Source of the DNA: Pectinophora gossypiella
Lineage: Eukaryota > Arthropoda > Insecta > Lepidoptera > Gelechiidae
Reading direction: 5' to 3'
Assembly: GCF_024362695.1 (NCBI RefSeq)
Contig: NC_065420.1
Location: 12,129,420 to 12,193,419 of the forward strand
Length of the DNA: 64,000 nt
Part shown: positions 32,800-46,800 of the stretch, in pieces
How positions within the stretch are numbered: position 1 is the stretch's first letter
Layout of the letters: every line of letters starts with the position of its first letter
Notes under the pieces: generated by a model
The model's database searches: none
What the model saw: the letters and a program-made list of their open reading frames with translations, nothing else
Told to the model about the DNA's origin: nothing
Made by a program: the position numbers and the translations under genes

Positions 32800-34551
32800 C
32801 TTTACAAAAATATTAGGATACATACAAAAATAAGCTCGCAAGTGGAAAAATAAATAATATTGTATCTTTTTAAAGCAGTTATTGTATTAAGACGTATATT
32901 TATTGGAAGAAAGGCTATAGATACCTAAAACAGGACAGTTTATCTTAGAGAAAAGAAATGTAAGCTCTATGTCCAAATCATAAAAATGCATTTATAAAGT
33001 CATGGTTTTTAACTTTTACAATTATAAAGCCATGTCTCAAAACATGCATTTAGTTTGAAAATAAATAATTTCGAAACTTAAACAGTAATAGTATTATTTT
33101 ACAGTTTCCACGAGATGGCGTTATTAAACCAATAGCATTCAGATTGACTAGAAAAATTGTGTATATTATCTACATTTAGGCCTCACTGAGAACTTTCCTT
33201 TTGGCCTAAAAAGTAAAGCTAACTCGATAAAAAAAAATAGACGCTACGAGTAAAGTGTGAAAATTAACACTTTTGCTGTCAAATTGATAAATATTTTAAA
33301 TGTCAAAGTCCTTACTTTACTGCTAACGTGAAATACACAGAAGAAAAATGTTAAAATTATATTTTATATGTGCGTTTTGCCGTCAAATTAATTATAATAT
33401 TTTCATATACTATCCAATGTATTGCTGGAATCACATTGTACAAATAAATAGAAGAAATATAAAGAAAAAAATGGGAAATAAAAAGTAGTTTGTATTTAAC
33501 ATAGTTTAGTTGTGTTCTGTAATATTTAAGACTCATTAAAATTGATATTTCACATCAATTCCTTTACAATGAAATTCCAGCATACATCAAAAAGATTCAA
33601 GCTTTTTGGCATAGTCATTCCTAGCAGATTTGATTTTTTTTCTTTTTTTTTCTAAATGTTTTTATCAGGTTATTCAATAAAATCGTGGACGAAGAAGCTT
33701 TTGAGGGTTCTTAAAACCCATTGTCCAGTTTTTTCAATATATGTCCAAACTCGAAATATATGTTAAAAGCTCAAAATCTCTTCATCGAACAAACTCTGAT
33801 ATCATTCGCCTCCGCGAAGGCACCTAGCGTTGCTGATTCTTAACACTAACCTAAGTCTACGTATCACAATCTCCGACACCGAACCGTATTATATCGTCAT
33901 TTTATATTAAATATAGCACTGGGAACCGTTCATCGTTATCGAGTATGTTTAGGCGCTTATTTATAATTTTTGAGCTACATTAACCGACTTCAAAAAGGAA
34001 GGTTATTCAGTTTTATTTATAGTGATATGATGACAAATTCTTTCAAAGCGGTCGACTAGACTAGAAATATTTAGGCCATGTTTAGACCAATAATTAGTTC
34101 ACGATTGTTACGTAAAAGATAATTAGTAACATATTCAATAAGTCATGTATAAATACTAATTCAGATTATCTCTACCTATATTCAACCATCGGCCGTAACA
34201 CAATGGACACGGTTCCCGAACTAATAAAATAACAAAAATATTTGAGCCATCGTTTATAAAATATTCTTTAGACCTTTGAATCGAACACATAGGACCCTGT
34301 GTTCAATTAACGTTTAAAATTTTCTAGATAAATGCCTCTAGAAACAAATCATAATGAACACAAAATGGACGTCAGCACAAAATGGCGGAAAAGATGGCGT
34401 CAATGGAAGATCCTAACTTTATTAGTTGTTGAAACTAAAAACATTTTTTGATAAGTCATTTTTTACGAGAAAAATAGTTGCATTTATTTAAATTCCATAT
34501 TGTCAATAGCCAAACTCATATGTATACGTCAAATTATGGCATTATAATGCA
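32800..34551. other. repeat-poor stretch downstream of FEM1B
   Basis: AT-rich with a fragment AACCGACTTCAAAAAGGAAG at about 33,981 that looks like a known type of moth repeat. It may include 3' untranslated sequence of FEM1B, but this is not shown by the sequence. Confidence 0.35.
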
Positions 34552-34557
34552 TTTATT
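34552..34557 (-). terminator. possible polyadenylation signal of FEM1B
   Basis: AATAAA on the minus strand, about 100 bp after the FEM1B stop codon. AT-rich sequence makes chance matches common. Confidence 0.3.
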
Positions 34558-34658
34558 TTTTTTAAATTATACATATAAATGTATACTCTCACAGCGACTT
34601 TTGAGTGCATTACCTGTGTTATAACATTCGACAAACGGGCGGGTGTTGTCGCCGGCGC

Positions 34659-34816
34659 CTAGTTGAGCGGGAACACGGCGTGCATGGTGAGGAAGGCGTG
34701 CAGGTCGCGCGGCACGTGGTGGCGCGGGTAGCGCAGCCGCGCGCGGGCCAGCGCGCCCGCCGCCAGGCACGACAGGCGCGGGGACAGCGCCGCGCGGACC
34801 ACGCTCTCGGCGGGAC
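34659..34816 (-). CDS. Fem1b: Fem1b exon 14 (last coding)
   Basis: Residues 608-659 and stop TAG. It holds the VHL box: an elongin-binding BC-box-like LSPRLSCLAAGAL and a CUL2-box-like VPRDLHAFL. Six residues, AVFPLN, follow the position (LTMH) where vertebrate FEM1B ends. The acceptor lies 16 nt from the target duplication of SINE A. Confidence 0.9.
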
Positions 34817-37800
34817 CTGCCACGTACAATACACAATAATCATCATAATCACCAGCCCATTAACGTCCCCACTGCTGGGGCACGGGCCTTCCCTATGGAT
34901 GGATAGGGAGATCGGGCCTTAAACGACCACGCGGGCCCAGTGCGGATTGGTGGTTATTAACGACTGCTAATGCAGCCGGGACCAACGGCTTAACGTGCCT
35001 TCCGAAGCACGGAGGAGCTCGAGATGAAAACTTTTTTTTTCTAACCCATCCTATGACCGGCCTTTGCAAAAGTTGCTTAACTTCAACAATAGCAGACCGA
35101 GCGCGTTTACCGCTGCGCTACCGAGCTCCTCACAATAAAAAACCGAAAAAATAAATACTCGTGATATAATACTACCACAACTTTATGATATTTCGTGATT
35201 TTTTTCATGGACCCCTCCCCCCTCTCGAGCTTCGCATGATTAATGGACGGCCCCTTATCAGTATTCTACGGAAAGTCGTAAAATGGCGCACGTGCCATGT
35301 TCATTCAACTTACTGCCGATAGCTGCTATGAGCGGCGTGATCCCGTCGGCGTCGACAGCGTCCACGTGCGCGCCCCGACTCAGCAACTCGCACGCCACGC
35401 CCATCACCGCTTCGCTCCAGGCCTCGCGTTCCTCTGCAATAAACAACATCAAAATTAGATTCATAGAAACAACTCCATCTAGAGGCCACAAAAAGAACTA
35501 CCATATCGCCGCCTTAATAAAAACAGCACCATGTAACGACCACTAACAACTACCTCGTCTTATAGTGAAAACCACATAAGCGCTTGTTTGAAAAATCACA
35601 TTCTGATATGATTATCTTTCACAAAACTTCGATTTGTTTAAAATCCGAGTAACAATTTTACCTGGTTTCAAAAGAGCGTGTTCATTGCGAGGTTAAAAGA
35701 GGTTTTGACGATTTGTAGATAACGCTGGTCTTCACAACTATGGTATTGAAGAGGCAATTTAGAGAGCGTTGATGTGACGACAACAATGGTGTCAAGGCTA
35801 CTCTGGACGGCAGTCACACACACACAATTAAATCGAAAAAATCAGACTCCATCGTGATTTGATCACGCAGCTCTTGGCAAGCCGGGAGCGTGTTAACCAT
35901 GACTTCAACGGGTCTTCAGCTCATTCTGTCCGTGCGAAACTTCCCATCTATATCGTCATTAAGCCTACGCCGATCGGCTTTCCTGAATATTAATGCGAAG
36001 TTTTGCAAACAACCCAATACTTACGGTTGTCAACGCTGGCTGGAATCAGCTGGTAGGATATGAGTGCCACGTGTAGTGCCGTCCGCCGCATCTCGTCGGC
36101 CGCGTCTACTTCAACACCGCACTCTAACAAGAGCCGCGTCGTTCTTGCACAGGGGAATCTGAGGGGAACATTCCATTGCATAAAGTCCTAGGTTTTGACT
36201 TCTGACAACCTAAAAGCAAAAAGCAATCACCAACTCTAGAGCTAACCATTCGAACAGCGTAAGGGACATAAGTTAACGGATTGGTCTATTACTGTGAATT
36301 AGACTTTATGAGTTTGAATTCATGTTTGGATTATAGATAAATTAATATCACGTGTTTTCCAGGATTTGTACCCAGTTAATGGCAATTTGGCAATAGGCTC
36401 ACCCTCTATTACATAGGTCTTAAACATAGCTGGTGAGGAGTGGGTGTACGGTCACGAACATTAATATGTATACACTTTGGTACCGTGTCACATTAACTTT
36501 TTTGACAAATTGAACTGTAAATCTCACTAAATGTCAAATATGTTAGTGCGACAGAGTCCTAAAGTGGATACAGGTGATATGTTATGTTGTTGCGCAGCGT
36601 TAAACCAGCTAAGTACCCACGCCTGACCGAGCTACCCACGCTTCAGCGAGTTTTCATCATTGATTTAAGAGCCACGCTTTTGTCGGAGTGGCATTATCCA
36701 CGCTACTTTTTAGGGAAAAATAGGGCAGTGGTTTCCCTCTTGTCTTCCGCCCCGCGGTACTCTGTCTGACGCGGGATGGCCCCAAGAGTAGTCTATTTCA
36801 AAGCCGCCTTTCTGGGATGCCGTTCTATGCATTTTTTTAACTCCCAGACCAGCAAGAAAGGTAATTACCTATGAAAATGATATTTGCTGTTATAAGTTTA
36901 TATAATGAATCAAACAAAACCGATGCAAAATACAATACACCTGCTTTGCAAAAAATATACGCAATAATATAATAATAACGTGTACTTTATTTTATTATTA
37001 GTCAGCGAAGTCGGTTAGCATTATTATCAAAACAAAGGTTTCATTTAGTTAGTTTTTTTGGCTATACCCTATTTAATGTAGCACGATAATGATATGGGCA
37101 CGGAGATGCGCCGCAGGGGTCGCACGCGCCGAAGTCATCGCATCGCATTTAGGAATCTTTGTATAAAATCGTTCCAAACATGGTACGTTAAATAGGGTAT
37201 ATGCCAAATCAACGCATGGGCCTTGCGATGGGCTGTTTAAGTGATGATTGAAATACAAACCATACAAAAACACGATATTCTAAGAAGGTAATATACCTAG
37301 GTACACAATTAGAATAGGATACGAACTGGCAAACGTCGCTGGTGTGGAAGTCGTCGACGGGGGTCCGCCGGTCGGCCGCCAAGTGCAGCAGCGTATGGCC
37401 GCAGCGCAGCCGCGCGCCGCGCAGGCTGAACACCGCGCGGCGGACCGCGCACACCGTGTCCTGCGGGCGGGAGGGCTGTGGTCACCATGCACTGGTAGCT
37501 AACATGGGGCAAGCTTGCTCTGTATCAACCTAATCCTTTTGCGTCTTTAACGACATTTATGTTTTTCGTTTGAGTCTTAATATACTTCAGGTGTCAACCG
37601 AAGACGATTACACATTTACTTGCAACAGTACATGAGCATGTACCATCTTCATACATAAATTCTATATTTATATACTTAAGAGGCACACGGTACGAATTAA
37701 ATGTTTATAGGAAGTTTCCGGGGTGAGACTGAAGCAAATCTTTAACCTCGTAAGAACAGGATTTCCAGACACAATAGTTAAACAATGGGATTTGAATTTT

Positions 37801-40800
37801 AAAAGGCATCTGGTTCTTAGGAGGTTAAATATAAAAGGGAAACCTCACTGACTCACTCGTCACGAATACTCAGGAAATACAAGTGCCTAATAAGTCTCTG
37901 CGTGGGAGTTCCTAAAAGAACGTAGGTGCTCACTAAGACAGGATTTTGCAAAACCTCTAAGGGGGTAGAAATTAAAACTTATTCCTTACAAAAGGGTCTC
38001 ATTCTATCGTATGCATTGTAAAGTGGATTCCTTTTTTATAAAAAAATTACGATTGTTGTATTTTTTTACAATTTGGTGTTCATTACGTAGCTAATATGAA
38101 ACTGCAAAATATTTGTGATCACACACTCCGCAATGTACATCAAATTGTCATTGTAATTTACAATTGTAAGTTTTATTAAACAGGCCCAGGCTGGTGTCAG
38201 GGTGATTATTGTGTCGCCAAAAGCCTCTGACATGACTCACGTAACAACTACGTTACACGAGTAAGTAGTAACCGGGACCAACGACTTAACGTGTAACGAA
38301 GCACGGATCATCTTACATTCGGACATTCGGGTGATCAGCCTGTAATATCCTAGCCAAACTAGGGATCACAAAGAGATTTTTTCGATATGTCCCCACGGTG
38401 ATTCGAAACAGGAAAAAGCAAAGGCGTCTTTCTTATCGTGTCGATGGAAAACTAAATAGTATCGGCCCAAAACTTGGCAACAAGTATGGCGCTATCTGCA
38501 GCGCTCATCAGATCCTTCTGCGTGCAGGTGTTCGGGCACGCAGGACACGATGTAGGATGTTCCATGTTTCGTCAGCAAAGGCGTGGAACAGGGGGTTTAA
38601 GTTTGTGTGGAAACATTTTATTTTTAAAGCTGTCGACTCTCCAAATTCATGTAATACAGTACCCGTGCGAAACCGGAGCGGGTCGCGATTTGAAGACAAA
38701 CAAAATGATGTTCATTCTCACCTCATTGTTACCCGGGTTCTCGAGCAGCCGCGCCGCCACAGCCACCAGGTAGAGTGCGGTGCGCACGTTACTCTCGTAC
38801 TCCTCCTGCAAGAGGAGCGCGCGGCACAGGCTCTAAGCTTCAATAGATGCCTCACAAACTAGCCTACGTCGGTACACTGCTACTTCGTATGAGTGTGCGT
38901 GATAACATAGAAGGAATAATAGGTATAGAATGGCAACCGGCGGCTGAGCTAGGTTTATCTCTTCCCCCTCCCCCCCCCCCCCCCCCCAAATCGAATGGGC
39001 GTCAAACGTCACACACACAGATGCGCGTGTACGATAACGTCAATGCATAGTGTCTGTGTAAAACAAGGTGTTTTGTATGAGCTATCAGGGGTGTCAACGC
39101 GCCAATGTTACGAGGGTTTCGTGAAATTATCTATTTATTATTTTTGTACTCGTAAAGTCGAATTCATTGCACAGAGCCGTGGTAGCCCAGTTGGAAGAAA
39201 ACTCGACTCTCATTATGAGGTCGCAGGTTTGAATCCCATAAACCAATACATACATACATAAACTCACGCCCGTAATCCGTAATGGGGTGGGCAGAGCCAC
39301 AAGTAATCAAAGACAACTTGCAGCCACTGTTGATACGATGTCGTAAGCTGGATAAACCAATAAACCAAAACCAATGATTTTCGAATTTGTTTTCGAATTC
39401 ATGTTTGGATCTTAAATGTTTATCACGTGCTTAGCGGTGAATGAAAACATCGTGAGGAAACTCACATTCCCGAGAAATGCGTTTCGGAGGCTTGTGACCT
39501 AAACTGTATTGGGCTGGCTTTCCCTTCGCGGGTTGGAAGGTCAGACAAGCAGTCGCTTCTATAAAAAACCGGACCACTTAACCACTTGCAAACTGGTTGT
39601 CAACACAGGATTACATGACTTATGTTGTTCGCTTTAAGGTGTGGTGTCAATCAAAGCTTTTTCGATTCTATTCTACCGAAAACACAAGGATGTGAAAGAA
39701 AAATGAAAGAAAAGTGACAAGTCGTTGGAACAATTATGACAAATGGATATGAGAGGTCGAGCACATACCGTATAAAGAGGAAATATGTGATAATAGGGTA
39801 TTTGACTGAGTCAAAGATAAATTATAAAATGCCAATGTACAAATAGAAGCCAGTCTATGATGATCAAAAACAAATCTCATTTTACTTTTGCAATTATTTC
39901 CGAATTTTATTTATGAATTAAGTAACAATGAGTACGACGTTTGACCGCGTTTATTTGTGGACGTCACAGGACAGTATTTCCATACAAGCTCCAAAGAAAA
40001 CTTTCCTTTTAAAGTTTCTGTAAGCTAAAACCTTAGTTTAATCGGCTATTTATAAAAAAAAACTTTTTTATGCATTAACTTACGAACGGTTATGATAAAA
40101 TAGGCTAGTTTTCAATTAGCCAAATCAGATGCATTCTACTAAACGTCAAAAGACGAAATTACTATGGATTTTTTGTGGAAAAACACACTGTGACGTCATA
40201 GAAAAAGTGATATAATGACTTTTAAATTTTCTTTTTTTTTTAAACCTGTCAAATTAAAATTAGTTTAAGATGTCCACCCTAATAAGCATCATTGAGAAGC
40301 AATAGCGGGGTTGAACCGGGGACAGCGGTTCTCGTACAAAATGCAGGTAAGGAGTAGTTTTACAGCTAGTTACATAATATTTTTTTTTGTAATATAATTT
40401 TTTTTGACGTTCAAAAAGCGCTAACATTGTAAGCCAATTTTGAAAAATAAATATTTTTGAATTTTTTTTTAATTTTCTACCTTCTTCTATTCCGTGGTAC
40501 TCTGTAAGGGTATGTGCTCGATACGATATGTGCTGAATTAGTGGCTCACCATAAGGGCGTCAGGGTCGTGGCTCACTTGCGGCTTCTCGATCCGTTTCAA
40601 GCCCCGGCGCAGCTCCTCTGCGCACGCCTCTAGCACGAAGCATACCTGGAACATACATTGTATTATAATTAAAACACATAATAACGGGTTCTTACCGCGT
40701 TTAAATGGGGATATGAGACTGATGAGATTGGAGTGGAGTAGGACTACTCCACTCCTCTCATCAGTCATCCCGTGATCATGGCACTTGCAACAGTGTCGAA

Positions 40801-43800
40801 ATATCGGGAGTCTCATATCCCCATTTAAACGCGGTAAGAACCCGTTATTATGTGTTTTAATTATGATAATAACCGCGTAAACTTAAAACAATGTATACAT
40901 TGTATTTATACATCGTGCGCAAGATAGCACATTTTTTTAATAGAATTTTACCTCTTTTATACAGCTTTTTATACCTTTATTGGTGCTAATTCCTGCAGCC
41001 GCCATCTAATTTTATTTTAAGTTATACCTGTCATTTTCTGTCCACCGAAAAGGAGAGGGACGGGTGATTGACAGCTCTTAATTTTAGGAAGAATGAGTAA
41101 ATGAATGAATAACCCGGGCGAATCAAAAAGGTATCTCGCTGGTATGCAAACCGTTTGACGTGTGCTGTCAACATAATTCTGTCGGGTTATTGGCCAACGC
41201 AATTTTTTTATAGGGTTATTTTAGATTTGTGCTTAAAATTGACGTGTGTTCCATAAATTTTATGCTTGTCGATTACCCGTCCCTTTCCTTTTCGACGGAT
41301 AAGAAAATGACAGATATAAAAAAAATTAGATGATGTTTACAGGAATTAGCACCACTGTATTTGTTTTTGATAATGACTTTTGGTCTTTTGTTCTCTTTGT
41401 AAATATATTATATTGGTGCTTGCACGAGAACCGTTTTTATTATTGGTAGGTCACCAATACATCGTATACATAATACTACTATATGTTCACATATCTTTGT
41501 ATGTTTCCGTTTAAAGCTCACATACAGGATGTTAGTGACAACGTAACGAATACTGAGGGGGATGATTCAGACCATGATTCATGATTTTTTTTCTGTTTTT
41601 TTCTAAATTATTTTAAATTCTACACTTTTGCAATGGAAAATTCTACTTGACGTTAACTCAGAGTAATGGGCTGAATCATCCCTTTCAGTATTCGTTACGA
41701 TGTCACTTACACCCCGTACAAGTACGTACAGTCATGAGTAATATCAAGTATCCACTTTAGAACCCTGTCGCACTATCATATTTGACATTTAATGACACTT
41801 AGGGTTTAATTTGTCAAAAAAGTTAATGTGACATGGTCTCAAAGTGTATAAATATTAGTACTCGTGACCGTACAGGTAGCCGCTCGGGTAAGTATGAGAG
41901 TTAGTGACACCGTAACGAATACTGAGGGAGATGATTCAGATGTACGGTCACGAGTATTAATACGTATACACTTTGGTACCATGTCACATTAACTTTTTTG
42001 ACAAATTGAACTGTAAGTCTCACTAAATGTCAAATATGTTAGTGCGGCAGAGTCCTAAAGTGGGTACATTATATTGCTCATGACTGTATGTATGTTTATA
42101 AGAAACATAAATACCTGCTGAAGCGGCAATTCAATTCCGATGTGAATCATCTGCGAGAAAACTTGAGCAAATCTGAGTAGGTCCTTTACAACTGATACCT
42201 GGAACGAAAAAAAGATCTGTCAACAAAAATCAAGTGGCATTGTATATTTTAAACATTGGTTAGGGTCTAGTGGTTGAGCGTTGGACACACGACCCGGGTT
42301 CGAATCCCGGTGGGGACATATCACAAAAATCACTTTGTGATCCCTAGTTTGGTTAAGACATTACAGGCTTATCACCTGATTGTCCAAAAAGTAACATGAT
42401 CCGTGCTTCGGAAGGCACGTTAAGCCGTTGGTGCCGGTTACTACTTATTACTTACTGATGTAAGTAAGTAGTAGTTACATGAGCCATGTCAGAGGCCTTT
42501 GGCGGTTCAATAATAACCTTGGCACCAGGGTTGATGATGTTGGTAATTCACCTCACAACCCACACGATGGAAGAAGAGAAGAACATTAGTTAGGGGTCCT
42601 ATGGTAAACCTTTTCAAACGGAGAGCGCTGGTACTTACCCCGGTACCTTGCACCAATGAACTATTAGATTATCTCAAGTGCAGCTTTCACTAACACAATT
42701 GGCTCGACCATTATAGACGGCGATAGGGCTCAACACCTACCACGTCGGTCTAAGAGATCTCGGAGAGAATTCGGTGACGTGTGGGTACTTATTTCATCTT
42801 GCGATAGATATGTCTCTAACTACGCCAATTGGCTATACATATATAGTCGTGAGATTATGTTATGTTGAATTGCTTCAATATGGCCGTTTTAAGGTGATTC
42901 GTTTTCCATACAAAAGTTGATGCAGTGCTACAGGAAAACGGATAGAGGAATATTGTTATAAAACCGATAAATAGTAATATTTTGGTGTATTATTTTCGCA
43001 AACTAACAAAAATTTTGGATCCAAATACGAGAAGTACCATATTTCAGACCCTCAATTTTGATCAATTCTACATTTGTAGTGGTGCAGATTACAGTGTATT
43101 TGCTGAGCGTGTAGTGGTGTCAATGTTAGTTTGTGTGCGTGATAGTTTTTTTTCTCTAAAGGCTTTGACTACTTGACAAGTGTAATTAGAATGTCAGTGA
43201 CAATTTATAAAGAGATTTTGTATGAATAAATAAAAACTAAAAATACTACAATCTGAGAAAAGGAATATTGGAAAAATATTTTTGTTTTAACGCATATTAT
43301 TTAAACATTTTTAAATAATGGGTAAGTACCGTGTTTTAAAAGAGGACATATATTATAATAAAAAATCAATACATAAAATGAAATGGCTGTATGGGCATAG
43401 TTCATTTTGCCTTACCCTTCGGGGAAAACCAAATCAAAAAAAAAGTTGTTGCATTTGCCGGCCTAAATAGTAGTCATTTATAATTAATTGTTTTTCCATC
43501 CAACATACAGATTTATTTATATTCTCTTTGCCGCGGACTTTTTGGTGGGACCGGGAATGGGAAGGTTGCTTTCTTCATTGAATAATCTAAATAATCAATA
43601 CGAAGTGGTGTTTTGTGGTTAATGATCACATTAAGTTAGTCGGAAAACATTCCCGATAGTATTATTAAATCGGAATATTCAATAAACAAAGTGTACCTAT
43701 CTATTTTCGCTTTGCCCCAACAAGCCGCTTACTTCGTTTGGGGTTCGGAGTAGGAGTCTGTGTGGGGGCTTAGGTTTCATCATTTCATTAATCATCATCA

Positions 43801-46800
43801 AGAAAAAAAACACAAGACATGGCTGTATGGGCATAGTTCCCTTTGCCTTGCCCTTTGGGAAAAAAAAATAAGATAAATTTTGAAATTCTTATGTATAATA
43901 AACAAACATCACAGACATCATGACAGATCTAAAACTAACGAAAATCTTTTTTCTATTTGACTTATTTATGAATTTTAATCAAGAAAACGTGATAATAAGT
44001 TCGACAGCAACCAGTTCAGGTCCCCGAAACAGCCCATTTCAGGCCGCGTATATATGGAAATACTACTTCAATACGTCCCAGCCTCGTCTTTTTTTAACGT
44101 CCTCGTTAAAAAAAGACGTCCTAACCTGAACTAACTAACCTAACAATAAACACCACGCGTAAATATAAGTCCAGAAATGCGCTGCAAGTCGTCTGGACTG
44201 GGCGCGAAAACAACATAGAATTCGATTAGCTGCTAAGTGTCCCGCATGCTATAACCAGCTGTCACTGACATACGTATGAAGTCCCGCGGATTTTATTGGA
44301 ACTAAAGTCATAATAATTATATGCGGATACTGCGACATCAGCGCCGTGCTTGCGGGACGTCCTGAAGCGCTATTACATCTTTCAAACGCGATGCGTCAAA
44401 GTTTGAACCGACGCAATTTAGGAAAAATCTACCTTATTATTACTGTACTGTGATCGTTATTTGTAAAATCATACAATACATATACACAATATAATTATTA
44501 TGACATATTGTGGACTTTTCGGTAGACCTACAAAAAAGGAACAATTCAATCATACATTGTTTTGTTATATCTCAATGGGCTCAGGCAGCGTTTTCGCCGA
44601 AAGCTCCAAGTCGGCTATATTTGTAACGATAATTATGTTTGACATTCATCATCATTTTTGAACCATTTTATACAAAAAAAAATACTTGTATAAATTATAT
44701 ACCCTAAAGCACGCCCATGAATCACTCTACTCATTGGTGAAAACCGTATGAAAATCGGTTCAGTAGTTTTTTAGTTAGCCGCATGTTCACTGATGCGATT
44801 AATGCCTGTTAGAATTTTACAAAATAATAAATACGGAAATTACGGAAGGTACTTTAGTTCAAAGTACATTATTGTATAATTATAATATTATTGGTAAAAG
44901 TGATACTTTTTGAAAATTCCGTAACAAATAGACGGGTTCGCCAAATTCAATTGTAAAAAAAAATACAAAAAGTAAAAACAATTAAAACATGCACTTGGGT
45001 TTGAACCGTGAAACTTAAGAATGGCGGCGACTGCTTTACCAAATGCGCCATTTAGAAGTTAGAAGTAGACTTCAAATTATGCATCTCTTTTAATAGCTAA
45101 CCTAGTTCACATGTGTGTGTGACAGCTTCGTGTTTGTACACAAATTGAAATGACACCAACTTTTGATGCAATGTTTTAATATGATATCTGCAGTAAATAC
45201 TTTAAAATTGTAGCTTAACTTAAAGATAATGTATGTAAGATTTCGCCACCTAACATTCACTGGGTCAGAACTCAACACTAAACGAATAAATGGAAAAAAA
45301 TACGAAAACTGCAGAAGTAACGCCATCTGCTGACGCAGCGTTACCTAGCTGACTGAAATGCATCACCTTAAACTCTCAGCCTATAACTTCAGATTGGGCA
45401 GGCAAACCCCGGAATTGATTGCATAAACTCTAGGTTGGAAATATTTAAATGAAATTTAAATACCGAATTATGCTGCCGTAAGTGCAAGGCATGCCTCCAC
45501 AGGGCCAGGCAGCGGTCGAAGCGCGCCTCGTCGGCGAACACCGCGCCCCGGAACACCACGGGGTGCGGCAGGTCGGGGCACTGCCGCCCCAGGAGGCGCT
45601 CGCGCACCGTCAGGCCCTCCATGTGCAGCGCGTGCGCGTTGTTGTGGAGACGCTCCACTTCCTGGAAGAAAAACACATATTGGTATCGGTTCGGGTAACC
45701 ACCAACTTAATTTGACAGACCTACAACTAGCTTCATCACTTTCTTGCACGTATGAATAATGAAGGACGGTATTAATTTAACAGCAGTCAAACTAAAATTA
45801 GGTTAAGTATGTGTCCGTCCGAACACGCACTAATGAAGAAGTATTTTTTAAATGAGTTCACATTTAGGCCTTTTCCTTCGCTTTTTTTTTATATGTAGTT
45901 TCTAGTAATAAAAAGAACATTTAAATAGGAAGTTGTTAATAGCTTCAGACCCAGAGTAAACCTGAAGAAAATAAAAATAATAAAATAAGAAAGAGAATAG
46001 GAAGGTTTTATACAATACAACACAAATACACTTTATTGCACCAAAATAAAAAGAAATAATTACAAAAAGTCTCTTAACTAAGTACATGGCAAATGGCGGC
46101 CTTATCGCTTAAAGCGATTTCTTCCAGACAACCTTAAGGTGAGGAAAAATGCAAAAAAAAATATATATTTATTATATTTTTTATTGTTTGTAGGTTCTCC
46201 AGACCTTCAAGTAGTAGCAAAAAGGTGTAGAGCTCATTTAGCTTAGTTTATCTATGATAAAAAAGTTTCGATCACCGAATGGTGTGGCTCCACTTACGGC
46301 ATCTATTGTCGCCGAAAATCATATAGCGAGTCCCAACACCCACTCAGAATCATGGTCTGAATCGTCCCCCTTGGTATTCGTATATGATCGAAGATACCAT
46401 TCTTCTTCTATCGTGTGGGTTGTGAGGTGAATTACCAACCTCATCAACCAATCAATCAGGGTTATTATTAAGCCGCCAAAGGCCTCTGACATGGCTTGCG
46501 GCAATCACCTATAATTACGTAGGGGGTGTGCTGACGTGTCCAAAATGTGGGCGCACGTTTTCACATAAAATTGGCTATACGAGCCATCACAGAGCACACC
46601 AGAGAGCAGACTTTCGAAGCTCTTGAATGACAACCGTCAATGAATCCACCAGCTGCTGTTGCTGTAGTCGAAATCGACTGTGAATCATCATCAACGACTA
46701 CTTACTTACATCAGTAAGTAGTAACCGGGACCAACGGCTTAACGTGCATTCCGAAGCACGGATCATCTTAGTCATACATTCTCACTTCTTCTTCTTATCG

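Noticed and set aside
37280..37533. Several frames across Fem1b exon 11
   Set aside because: Shadow frames; only one matches the family and joins exons 10 and 12 in phase.
38398..38862. 154-codon plus-strand frame
   Set aside because: Antisense to Fem1b exon 10 and overlapping SINE B; exon 10 is well supported on the minus strand.
45468..45749. Alternative minus-strand frame across Fem1b exon 7
   Set aside because: Shadow frame caused by GC-rich exon sequence; the FEM1B frame matches the family.
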